From an uncultured Oceanobacter sp. (GTDB lineage: Bacteria > Pseudomonadota > Gammaproteobacteria > Pseudomonadales > Oceanobacteraceae), in contig CAJXTI010000004.1 in assembly GCA_913061185.1 (NCBI GenBank), positions 1 to 64,000 on the forward strand: a DNA stretch of 64,000 bases, written 5' to 3'. Below the pieces are notes generated by a model. That model was not told where the DNA came from. It ran no database searches and was given only the letters and a program-made list of their open reading frames with translations. The stretch's first letter is position 1; each line of letters begins with the position of its first letter. Position numbers and translations under genes: made by a program. Below are positions 48,807 to 55,878 of the stretch, piece after piece.

Positions 48807-49028
48807 ATGCCAAACGTAATGCTGCGCGAAAATGACAAGGGTGAGCTGACCCTGTATGTACCCAAAAAAGACCAGGAAGACATTGTCGCTTCCATCGAAT
48901 TTGATACTGCCGATACCTGGGGGGGTGAGCTGACCCTGGGTGATGGCTCCAGCTATATCATTGACACCTTGCCCGGTAAGCCGGATTTGCCCCTGACCAT
49001 TCGGGCAAAACGCGGCGCGGAGGCTTGA
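48807..49028 (+). CDS. nifT: Nitrogen fixation protein NifT
   Basis: A 73-residue NifT/FixU protein: MPNVMLRENDKGELTLYVPKKDQEDIVASIEF, then WGGELTLGDGSSYIID. Function is unknown and loss is usually harmless. ATG 48807 gives the standard start; upstream in-frame codons cross the hairpin. It is followed one base later by the GTG of nifY. Confidence 0.93.
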   Translation: MPNVMLRENDKGELTLYVPKKDQEDIVASIEFDTADTWGGELTLGDGSSYIIDTLPGKPDLPLTIRAKRGAEA

Positions 49029-49029
49029 G

Positions 49030-49752
49030 GTGGCCGCGGCGTCTGGGTTGAACGACCACGTTGCGCTGCGGATTGGTATGGCGTCGAGGTTATTGCCCGA
49101 TATAGCTCTGGCAGAGTGGATGGAGATTCTGATCCGGGCAGTGGGGTTGCCTTTAACGCCACAACGGCTCGGGCGTTTACGTCTGAATCGTCTGCGTCAG
49201 TCGGGCCGGGGAGCACTGAAACCGGTCAGCGATGACACCCTGCGTCAGGTCATTGCCCTGCTGCGCGGGCAGGGAGTGGATATGCGCCAGTCGGTGCCAA
49301 CGCCACAAGCCTACGACGAAGGTGATATGCCAGGTTCTGTGCGTATTGCCTGCGCTTCCAATCGGGGTGATCGGGTTGATGGCCCGTTTGGCACCTGTGA
49401 GCGGTTTCTGGTGTATCAGGTATCGGCACAGGAAATACGCCTGATTGATGTGCGTGAAGTGCCAGATACAAGAACGCTCGCAGACCAGTTTGAAGGCGAC
49501 AAACACAGCGCCAGAGCGGGTCTGATTCGCGACTGTCACGTCCTCTGCGCACTGACCATTGGTGGCATTGCCAGTGCCAAAGTGGTGAATGCCGGTTTAC
49601 ACCCGGTCAAGTCAGGATCGCCACGCGCTGCGACTGCCATGATGGCTGAGTTCCAACGGGTGCTGGATCAAACACCACCACCCTGGTTGTTAAAAATTAT
49701 GGAAGCGTCCGCACGGGCGACCTGGGCCAGACAGCAGGAGTGTTTATCATGA
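49030..49752 (+). CDS. nifY: NifY: NafY-like cofactor/apo-enzyme-binding protein
   Basis: A 240-residue protein with the same two-domain plan as the gene at 29579: an N-terminal helical domain (HVALRIGMASRLLPDIALAEWMEILIRAVG) and a cofactor-binding domain from about 98 (SVRIACASNRGDRVDGPFGT, then ARAGLIRDCHVLCALTIGG). Position after nifT matches nifY of Azotobacter. It is thought to hold apo-NifDK until FeMo-co is inserted. The start is GTG 49030; the next ATG (49078) would cut into the helical domain. It overlaps the next gene by four bases. Confidence 0.85.
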   Translation: MAAASGLNDHVALRIGMASRLLPDIALAEWMEILIRAVGLPLTPQRLGRLRLNRLRQSGRGALKPVSDDTLRQVIALLRGQGVDMRQSVPTPQAYDEGDMPGSVRIACASNRGDRVDGPFGTCERFLVYQVSAQEIRLIDVREVPDTRTLADQFEGDKHSARAGLIRDCHVLCALTIGGIASAKVVNAGLHPVKSGSPRAATAMMAEFQRVLDQTPPPWLLKIMEASARATWARQQECLS

Positions 49753-50015
49753 GTAATCGCCATCAACTGCAAGTTATTTTTGACTATGTCGAACAACAGG
49801 GCCTGAGTGAACAAACCCTGCTTGAACTGCGTGAGCAGTACAAAGGCATGCACTTTACCTGGTGCTTTGATGACGACATCAACTTCCCGTATCCCTACCT
49901 TGAAAGACCGGGGTTTAACGTGTTTCTGGTGGATTCCCGTGATCATTGCTCGACCCTGACCCGCGATGTTGAAGTTGCTTCCGGGGTTGTATTTGCCGAA
50001 ATTATTGACGACTAG
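49749..50015 (+). CDS. DUF6129-type nif-cluster protein
   Basis: An 88-residue acidic protein: QQGLSEQTLLELREQYKGMHFTWCFDDDI, then FNVFLVDSRDHCSTLTRDVEVASGVVFAEI. This pattern fits DUF6129, a small family that I recall from nif clusters of proteobacteria. Function is unknown. The start ATG 49749 overlaps the nifY stop (ATGA) and follows CAGGAG. lrv starts 10 bases downstream. Confidence 0.7.
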   Translation: MSNRHQLQVIFDYVEQQGLSEQTLLELREQYKGMHFTWCFDDDINFPYPYLERPGFNVFLVDSRDHCSTLTRDVEVASGVVFAEIIDD

Positions 50016-50025
50016 CGGAGACAGC

Positions 50026-50766
50026 ATGAATTCTGATACCGAGAATCTCACTCCGATTGGCGACTGCCGTCGCTGCCGTTACCGTGCCAATCTGTTACTG
50101 GCTGGTCGCTGCATCCCCGGTGATGCCTGTATCGCGGTCGACAGCGGGCGGCAAATGGATCGCTTTTTGCGTTTCAACCCGGAACTGGCACGTCATTACC
50201 TGGCCGATGCCTTTTGGGAACGCCGCGCCATTGCGGTTCGTTATTCCCCGCTGGAAGATCTCGGCAGACTGGTCACCGACTCTGACGAAGCTGTACGTCG
50301 TGCTGTTGCCTACCGCTTGCCACGAGAGCAGCTACACGCGCTGATGAATGATGAAGATCGCGAAGTACGGATCACTGTGGCGGATCGTCTGCCCCTGGAA
50401 CAGCTGGAAAAAATGGCCGTCGACCGTGACTATCTGGTGCGGGCCTACGTGGTGCAGCGGCTGCCGGAAGGACGTCTGTTCCGCTTTATGCGGGATGAAG
50501 ATCGCCAGGTACGCAAAATGGTGGCCAAACGCCTGCCAGAAGAAAGTCTGGTAATGATGGCCCACGACCCGGAACCAGAAGTGCGTCGTATTGTGGCTTC
50601 CCGCTTACATGGGCCGGATGTGGTGGTGCTGCTTGATGACCCGGACTGGACGGTACGGCTGGAAGCAGTAGCCAACGCCCCGCTGGATACCTTGCACCCG
50701 GTACTGCAAGACGAAGACAACGAAGTACGAGAGGCAGCCGCAGCGCGGCTGAAAGCCAGTGTCTGA
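50026..50766 (+). CDS. Leucine-rich-repeat-variant iron-sulfur protein (LRV)
   Basis: A 246-residue protein. The N-terminus has CRRCRYRANLLLAGRCIPGDAC (C-x2-C-x11-C-x5-C), which binds a 4Fe-4S cluster in the LRV protein of Azotobacter. The rest is eight or so 24-residue repeats of the form DxxxxVRxxVAxRLPxExL, making a curved solenoid. The Azotobacter gene also lies in the nif region, between nifY and nifE. Function is unknown. ATG 50026 follows CGGAGA. Confidence 0.9.
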   Translation: MNSDTENLTPIGDCRRCRYRANLLLAGRCIPGDACIAVDSGRQMDRFLRFNPELARHYLADAFWERRAIAVRYSPLEDLGRLVTDSDEAVRRAVAYRLPREQLHALMNDEDREVRITVADRLPLEQLEKMAVDRDYLVRAYVVQRLPEGRLFRFMRDEDRQVRKMVAKRLPEESLVMMAHDPEPEVRRIVASRLHGPDVVVLLDDPDWTVRLEAVANAPLDTLHPVLQDEDNEVREAAAARLKASV

Positions 50767-51169
50767 GTCTGGGCCGCTGTTGTTGCATGCCTCACATCAG
50801 GGCTGGCGGGTGGCAGTCGCCAGCAAGGATGGCGTGTCGATCAACCAGCATTTTGGCCATGCACAAACCTTTGTGGTGTATCAGTTGACGGCAGACGGCA
50901 TTGAGTCACTCGAACAACGAGAGGTGAGTCTGTATTGCCACGGCCACAGTGCAGATCACGCCGCCATGGCCGATATCCTGACCACTATTCAGGACTGTGA
51001 CGCTGTTTTGGTCGCTCGGGTTGGTGATGGTCCTGCCGACAAACTCCGTGCTATCGGCGTCGAACCTGTTGATGACTACGCTTACCTTGGTATTGACGAA
51101 TCGCTGCAAGCCTACCGGGATCTTTGCCTGCAGCAGAATCAGGAGGGTTGTCATGGGCATGCTCGCTGA
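50759..51169 (+). CDS. NifX/NifB-C-terminal-like cofactor-domain protein
   Basis: A 136-residue protein of the dinitrogenase iron-molybdenum cofactor-binding fold: WRVAVASKDGVSINQHFGHAQTFVVYQL, close to the C-terminal domain of NifB (GGLINQHFGHATEF). It keeps the Cys-bearing LYCHGHSADHAAM and DCDAVLVARVGDGPADKL segments. It may carry NifB-co or a precursor like NifX. The start is GTG 50759, overlapping lrv by eight bases; no better start is seen. It overlaps the next gene by 17 bases. Confidence 0.75.
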   Translation: MSESGPLLLHASHQGWRVAVASKDGVSINQHFGHAQTFVVYQLTADGIESLEQREVSLYCHGHSADHAAMADILTTIQDCDAVLVARVGDGPADKLRAIGVEPVDDYAYLGIDESLQAYRDLCLQQNQEGCHGHAR

Positions 51170-51635
51170 TTCAGGCTCGTCTGCCGCAATCACTGCGGAA
51201 GCACTGGTACGAGTCTGGGTGATTAACCACCCGCTGACACCGGAACAGGTGGACTGTGCCACCACTGTGATGCTGAAAGTACTCGATGGTAAATGCAAAA
51301 TGCCGCGTCACGAAAAAGTCCGCATGACCTGGCTTTATGATGCTGTCAAACATCAGCCAGGGGAGTTACTGGGCAGTGATACTCACCAGCTGATTGTTCG
51401 CGCCCGTCATTGCCTGTATCTGGCAAACATGCAGGCGCAGGCATCAGAACTGCCTCGGGAAACCCTCGCCGAGCTGGATCCGGCGCTGACTCTTGAAGTC
51501 TACGAGCGGCGCTTGCTGGCAGAAACCCGGCTGTCGCGCCCGGTAATGAAAGAATTCAAAGGCTGGATTCGGCAACAGGGGCTACTGCCTGAAAAACGCG
51601 CCAGCCAGTCCAATGCATCAGCCGATGCCGCCTGA
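51153..51635 (+). CDS. Uncharacterised nif-cluster protein
   Basis: A 160-residue, mostly helical protein I cannot assign: ITAEALVRVWVINHPLTPEQVDCATTVMLKVLDGKCKMPRHEKVRMTW opens it (two separated Cys), and LSRPVMKEFKGWIRQQGLLPEK closes it. The start ATG 51153 follows AGGAGGG; a second ATG two codons on is possible. The 17-base overlap with the NifX-like gene and the 18-base gap to the next show it is part of the nifT-nifY operon. Confidence 0.65.
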   Translation: MGMLADSGSSAAITAEALVRVWVINHPLTPEQVDCATTVMLKVLDGKCKMPRHEKVRMTWLYDAVKHQPGELLGSDTHQLIVRARHCLYLANMQAQASELPRETLAELDPALTLEVYERRLLAETRLSRPVMKEFKGWIRQQGLLPEKRASQSNASADAA

Positions 51636-51653
51636 CCCGGAGTCTGATTGATC

Positions 51654-52172
51654 ATGCTGGTACGAGAATTATTTAACGACGCCCCCCTGAGTCCTGATGG
51701 TCTGGTCTCACTTGACGTCCAGCGGCTATTACGTGAACCGATCGATATTGCCCGCGACTGGCACCGTGCTGAACGGCTGTTACAACAAGTGGCAGAACAT
51801 CTGCCAGAACAGTTGGAAGTACAGATCGCGCTCTACAAAATGTACGCCTACGCCAACTGTTTTGATGCCTCGCGACAACTGATTGAACAGGTGTTGCAAC
51901 GGGCAGCTCAACAAGCCGGTTTTCAGCCAGACTGGCGTTTGCTGACCTCGGCATCAACACCGTTTGATACCCTGCTGGCCAACGGTATTCATGGCCCGGT
52001 ACGGTTGTATCTGTACAGCATGAAAGCCCTTGGTTTTGTCTCGCTGAGAGCCGGGAATATTGCCTTGGCTGAGCAGGTGTTAGCCAAGCTGTTGGCACTT
52101 GATCCCAGTGATGAAGTAGGTGGCAGTGTGGTGTACCAGATGGCCCTCAGTCTGACGGATGATGACAGTTAA
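51654..52172 (+). CDS. Uncharacterised TPR-like nif-cluster protein
   Basis: A 172-residue helical protein. ERLLQQVAEHLPEQLEVQIALYKMYAYANCFDASRQLIEQVL and LGFVSLRAGNIALAEQVLAKLLALDPSDEVG look like tetratricopeptide-type helix pairs, suited to protein binding. No signal peptide. ATG 51654 with CCGGAG upstream. Its TAA shares a base with the ATG of the hemerythrin gene. Confidence 0.65.
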   Translation: MLVRELFNDAPLSPDGLVSLDVQRLLREPIDIARDWHRAERLLQQVAEHLPEQLEVQIALYKMYAYANCFDASRQLIEQVLQRAAQQAGFQPDWRLLTSASTPFDTLLANGIHGPVRLYLYSMKALGFVSLRAGNIALAEQVLAKLLALDPSDEVGGSVVYQMALSLTDDDS

Positions 52173-52564
52173 TGACAAGCCGCCCAATCCCTGTCCCTCT
52201 GACCTTGGGACATACCGATATTGATGGTGATCACCAAGAGTTTACCGAATGGCTAGCCCGGTTGGAGGCCGCTTCAGGCGCCGAATTTATCCAGCAATTT
52301 GGCCAACTGACCGATCACCTGAGCCATCACTTTGAACGTGAAAATACCCTGATGGTGCAATCGAGCTACCCTGCCTGCACTGAACACCGGGGTGAACATA
52401 ACCGGGTACTGGGCGAAATGACCAATTTCCGTGCCCGTGTCGAAAGTGGCCGTGTCAGCTTTGGTCGCGCCTACGTTCTGGAACAACTACCCGGCTGGTT
52501 CGATCTCCACGTAACCACTATGGATGCCGCACTGGTGGAGCACCTGAAACGGAGTCAGGTATGA
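52172..52564 (+). CDS. Bacteriohemerythrin-like protein
   Basis: A 130-residue hemerythrin-domain protein with all di-iron ligands in place: His21 (DIDGDHQEF), His53 and Glu57 (HFERE), His72 and His76 (HRGEH), His113 and Asp118 (HVTTMD). Such proteins bind O2 reversibly. Inside a nif operon it may buffer or sense oxygen near nitrogenase. It is coupled on both sides: one-base overlap with the previous gene, four-base overlap with the next. Confidence 0.9.
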   Translation: MTSRPIPVPLTLGHTDIDGDHQEFTEWLARLEAASGAEFIQQFGQLTDHLSHHFERENTLMVQSSYPACTEHRGEHNRVLGEMTNFRARVESGRVSFGRAYVLEQLPGWFDLHVTTMDAALVEHLKRSQV

Positions 52565-52851
52565 CAAAAAACATCACCCTTGCCGGGTCAAACCCGGAGA
52601 TAACCAGCAGCCACTATTTACTCCAGCTCGAAGGCAAGCTGCGCGCCATCATCGAGCTGAAGCCCACCTCGGAGTCAGACAATTGGTTGTTGTTTGTGCA
52701 TATGTCGTACGATGGTGATACCGCTGGTACAACCAGTTTTAACCTCTACGGCTACAGTCGTGACGAAGCGGAAACACTGGCCGCCAACCTGAAAGACAAT
52801 GCTTTTCTGATGAAAGAAATAGACGATTATCTGTGGGGCGAAAGCGACTGA
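52561..52851 (+). CDS. Uncharacterised 96-residue nif-cluster protein
   Basis: I do not recognise it. It has a beta-rich middle (YLLQLEGKLRAIIELKP, NWLLFVHMSYDGDTAGTTSFNLYGYSRDEAETLA) and an acidic helical end (EIDDYLWGESD), with no Cys. The ATG overlaps the hemerythrin stop by four bases, and it is the last gene of the operon. modC converges 80 bases downstream, with no clear terminator between. Confidence 0.65.
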   Translation: MTKNITLAGSNPEITSSHYLLQLEGKLRAIIELKPTSESDNWLLFVHMSYDGDTAGTTSFNLYGYSRDEAETLAANLKDNAFLMKEIDDYLWGESD

Positions 52852-52931
52852 TCGGTTCCACGTTTGGCTGTTCACACGTTTGACTGTTCAATGGGCGGTG
52901 CTGTTTTACAAGGGCCGTCATATAACACAGT

Positions 52932-54125
52932 TTACAACAGTGCTGCCGACTTCACTTGTGCCCAGAGTGTTTGGCCGGGTGTCAGCCCCAGGTGCACCAC
53001 CGAACGGCGAGTCATGCGTGACAGCAGCCGGGTCTCGCCGACCTTGACCCGTACCAGCGCCAGTGCATCGTGGTCGCCGTTACTGAGGGCTTCGACAGTA
53101 CAGGGCAAGGCATTCACAATGCTGGTGTCGTCGTGGCGGTTGAGTGACAGACTGACGTCGCGAGCCAGAATACGCACCCGTACGGGCTGGTCGATGGCGT
53201 TGCCAGTGCGGTTGGTCAGGCTGTCGGGAGCATCTTTCCGACAGGCCGGATCGCTGATCCAGATCGAACCATCGTCTTCGTCCTGTGGCTGATTGGCAAA
53301 GCCGATACGTACCAGTTGCCAGTGGCTGTCGCGTTCGCGGATGTGACCTTGCAACACTACGCTGGCATCTTCTCCCTGTTGCAATGGGAAATCGAGCCGG
53401 GTGAGGGTGTCGTTCAGGGTTCCGCTGGCGACGACCAGGCCATCCTTGAGAGCAACCAGATAATCGGCCAGTCGGGCGACTTCCGCAGGGGAGTGGGTAA
53501 CGTACACAATCGGCACATCAAGATGGTTTTTCAGCCGTTCCAGCCAGGGTAAAATTTCCTGTTTGCGCTGTTCATCCAGTGACGCCAGTGGTTCGTCCAT
53601 CAATAACAAGCGCGGTTTGCTGAGCAAGGCGCGAGCGATGGCAACCCGTTGGCGCTCGCCACCGGAAAGCTGATGTGGGTAGCGCTTCAGCGTGTGCTGA
53701 ATACCGAGCAGCTCTGTCACCTGTTCGAGGTCGTCCGCTTCAACCGGGCCTCGGGCCCGCTGGATGGCAAACTGAAGGTTACCTGCTGCGGTCAGGTGAT
53801 CAAACAGGCTGGATTCCTGGAATACATAGGCCAGCGCCCGTTGCCAGGTCGGCACAGAACGGTGCTTGTCTTGCCAGCACTGACCCTGAAACACCAGTTC
53901 GCCGCTGGCGCGTTCAAGCCCGGCAATGTAGCGCAGCAGTGTAGTTTTGCCAGAACCTGAGTGTCCAAATAAAACACTGACGCCACGACCGGGCAGAGCG
54001 AGATCGACGTCAAGGGTAAAGCCTGGTCGTTGCAGGTAACAGCGTACCAACAGCTCAGGGTGTTCGCCCTGGGGATGACGACTGGCCGTTGCTAACGTTG
54101 TTTTTTTAAGTGGGTTCATGTTCAT
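52932..54125 (-). CDS. modC: Molybdate ABC transporter ATP-binding protein ModC
   Basis: A 397-residue ATPase. FGHSGSGKTTLL is Walker A, LSGGERQRVAIARALL the signature and LLLMDEPLASLD Walker B. The C-terminal part includes a Mop/TOBE-like oxyanion-binding domain (from about 305, RVRILARDVSLSLNRHDDTS and VRVKVGETRLLSRMTRRSV). An insert of about 40 residues near 250-295 (ending in SIWISDPACRKDAPD) is unusual. Its start overlaps modB by four bases. Confidence 0.92.
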   Translation of the reverse strand: MNMNPLKKTTLATASRHPQGEHPELLVRCYLQRPGFTLDVDLALPGRGVSVLFGHSGSGKTTLLRYIAGLERASGELVFQGQCWQDKHRSVPTWQRALAYVFQESSLFDHLTAAGNLQFAIQRARGPVEADDLEQVTELLGIQHTLKRYPHQLSGGERQRVAIARALLSKPRLLLMDEPLASLDEQRKQEILPWLERLKNHLDVPIVYVTHSPAEVARLADYLVALKDGLVVASGTLNDTLTRLDFPLQQGEDASVVLQGHIRERDSHWQLVRIGFANQPQDEDDGSIWISDPACRKDAPDSLTNRTGNAIDQPVRVRILARDVSLSLNRHDDTSIVNALPCTVEALSNGDHDALALVRVKVGETRLLSRMTRRSVVHLGLTPGQTLWAQVKSAALL

Positions 54126-54808
54126 AGCAGCGGTTTGGCTCCCTGGTCACGTCGAAAACCATACAACAGCAGCAACACTACAAAAGAAAAGACCACCATA
54201 CCGGCGGCCAGGGTGTGAGCGCGGCCGTAGTCGAGTGCTTCAACATGGTTGTAGATTTGCACCGAAATGACCTGGGTGACGCCGGGGATATTACCGCCAA
54301 TCATCAGTACCACGCCAAATTCACCAATGGTATGGGCAAACCCCAATACCGCTGCGGTGTAAAAACCGGGGCGAGCCAGCGGCAGTATAACGTGGAAAAA
54401 AGTATCCCATGGCCCAGCGCCCAGCGTCGCAGCGGCTTCCCGTGGACGATCACCGAGCGCTTCGAGAGCGTTCTGGATCGGTTGTACCACAAAGGGCAAG
54501 GAGTAAAACACCGAGGCCACCACCAGTCCGGCAAAGGTGAACGGCAAGGTTCCGAGGCCGAGACTCTGGGTCAGCTGGCCAATCAGTCCATGTGGCCCCA
54601 TGGTGAGCAGCAGATAAAACCCCAATACACTGGGAGGCAACACCAGCGGCAGAGCGACCAGCGCACTCACGGGTCCCCGTAACGGGTGACGGGTATGCGC
54701 CAGCCACCAGGCAATCGGGGTGGCCAGCAGCAACAGAATCAGGGTCACCAGCGTTGCCAGTTTGATGGTGAGCCAAACAGCGGTGAGGTCTGCACTGGAA
54801 ATATCCAT
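54122..54808 (-). CDS. modB: Molybdate ABC transporter permease ModB
   Basis: A 228-residue membrane permease, five helices, with the coupling loop EALGDRPREAAATLGAGPWDTFFHVILPLARPG and HTIGEFGVVLMIGGNIPGVTQ typical of ModB. The start ATG 54808 (MDISSADLTAVW) has GGAGA upstream; the longer frame to 55024 adds non-family sequence overlapping the ankyrin gene. Molybdate import is essential for nitrogenase. No modA (binding protein) gene is adjacent. Confidence 0.92.
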   Translation of the reverse strand: MDISSADLTAVWLTIKLATLVTLILLLLATPIAWWLAHTRHPLRGPVSALVALPLVLPPSVLGFYLLLTMGPHGLIGQLTQSLGLGTLPFTFAGLVVASVFYSLPFVVQPIQNALEALGDRPREAAATLGAGPWDTFFHVILPLARPGFYTAAVLGFAHTIGEFGVVLMIGGNIPGVTQVISVQIYNHVEALDYGRAHTLAAGMVVFSFVVLLLLYGFRRDQGAKPLL

Positions 54809-54860
54809 TCGAACCGTGCTCTCCGGGCGGGTTATGCGGGTAACTGGGAGCCTGTCGGAC

Positions 54861-55358
54861 TCAGGCGCCAGTCTCACCTGTTTTGGCGCGTTTGAGCAAA
54901 CGCAGACAGTCAATATTGCTGGCCAGGTCGAGGGCGGTGAAGCCATCGAGGGTTTCGGCACGGGTATCGGCCCCCTTGTCGAGTAGCCAGGCGACCCAGG
55001 GGGTTTTACCACTGGAGGCAGCATACATCAGCACGCTGGCGCCATTGTCATTAAGATTATCGAGATCGATCCCCAGGGTTAGCAGCAGCTCGGCAATGGC
55101 ATAGTCATCGGCAACAACCGCAGCCCAGAGGGCATTGGTACCATCCATATTGCGATGGTTGAGGGCGTTCGTGGCGATGGCGTCCGGCATGGTGGCGAGG
55201 TCGGAAACCACATCAAATCGGCCCTGACGACTGGCGAGAATCAGTGGCGTGTCGTGGTAACGGCCTGGCTTGTCGAGGCGTTGCGGGTCGAAGCCATGCT
55301 CGACCATCCAGCTGATGGTGACGGGCTGCAGCGTAACGGGTTCGAGAGTGACGGGCAT
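54861..55358 (-). CDS. Ankyrin-repeat protein upstream of modBC
   Basis: A 165-residue protein made almost wholly of ankyrin repeats (YHDTPLILASRQGRFDVVSDL, TNALWAAVVADDYAIAELLL, ASVLMYAASSGKTPWVAWLL, FTALDLASNIDCLRLLKRAK). It matches the ankyrin half of the rhodanese fusion at 27981 through its length, down to the lead-in (SWMVEHGFDPQRLD against GWLVDNEFDPTNLD), but lacks the rhodanese. ATG 55358 follows AGGAG. It is first in an operon with modBC and probably under a sigma-54/NifA promoter. Partner unknown. Confidence 0.85.
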   Translation of the reverse strand: MPVTLEPVTLQPVTISWMVEHGFDPQRLDKPGRYHDTPLILASRQGRFDVVSDLATMPDAIATNALNHRNMDGTNALWAAVVADDYAIAELLLTLGIDLDNLNDNGASVLMYAASSGKTPWVAWLLDKGADTRAETLDGFTALDLASNIDCLRLLKRAKTGETGA

Positions 55359-55415
55359 GGGGCAACTCCTGTAGGTCCTGGCGGTGCCAGACAACGGTAT
55401 GGCAAAACTCTTGCT

Positions 55416-55433
55416 CTGCACAGGGTATTCCAG
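55416..55433 (-). promoter_or_regulatory. Candidate sigma-54 promoter of ankyrin-modBC
   Basis: On the minus strand CTGGAATACCCTGTGCA has GG-N10-GC with CTGG and TGCA matching the consensus edges. About 60 bases upstream of the ankyrin ATG; a NifA box lies about 141 bases farther up. Confidence 0.55.
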
Positions 55434-55563
55434 TGAAAACGCTCAGCGCTCAAACGGTGGGTTCTGGCGCTTGTTATAGCAGGCAAGCCGCTGTTTTCAA
55501 GGGAAAACCACATCCGGTGCGGGTAATGGACAAGGTCTGTTATCCGACTGATTCTTCGGTAAT

Positions 55564-55579
55564 TGTCGTCAATACGACA
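55564..55579. promoter_or_regulatory. NifA box with extra CGACA half-sites, ankyrin-modBC/NifZ-like interval
   Basis: TGTCGTCAATACGACA fits TGT-N10-ACA and the longer TGTCG-N6-CGACA. Three more CGACA half-sites follow (55580, 55589, 55595). It is only 31 bases before the NifZ-like ATG, too close for activating that gene from a sigma-54 promoter in between, so ankyrin-modBC is the likelier target. Confidence 0.7.
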
Positions 55580-55610
55580 CGACAAAGCCGACAACGACAG
55601 GAGCTGCAAC

Positions 55611-55868
55611 ATGACTCAATTGCAAAAAGGCGACGCCGTCTTTGCCACCGTTACCATCACCAACGATGGCTCTGTACCCAGTGCACCGGAAAGCCATGTC
55701 TTTGCCGAACCGGGCACTATGGGAATGCTGGTTAATACTGGTCATCTGGAAGAAGATCCTGAGCAGGAAATGTTGCTGGTGTGTTTTCCGGACGATGCGG
55801 GGAATCCGATTCATCTGGTGACCTGCTTCCCGGATGAAATCAGCGCCGAGCCACCCACTAGTCATTGA
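55611..55868 (+). CDS. NifZ-family protein
   Basis: An 85-residue protein: GDAVFATVTITNDGSVPSAPESHVFAEPGTMGMLVNTGHLEEDPEQEMLLVCF. The NDGS...P.......G..G.....G pattern is that of NifZ-type proteins, which help P-cluster maturation. The sequence is short for NifZ proper and may be a second, NifZ-like member. ATG 55611 follows CAGGAG. A nitroreductase gene starts 10 bases after it. Confidence 0.75.
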   Translation: MTQLQKGDAVFATVTITNDGSVPSAPESHVFAEPGTMGMLVNTGHLEEDPEQEMLLVCFPDDAGNPIHLVTCFPDEISAEPPTSH

Positions 55869-55878
55869 GCGATCCCGT

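Noticed and set aside
55562-55600. The 55564 NifA box as the activator site of the NifZ-like gene
   Set aside because: Only 31 bases separate the box from the ATG, leaving no room for a sigma-54 promoter; the divergent operon is a better target.
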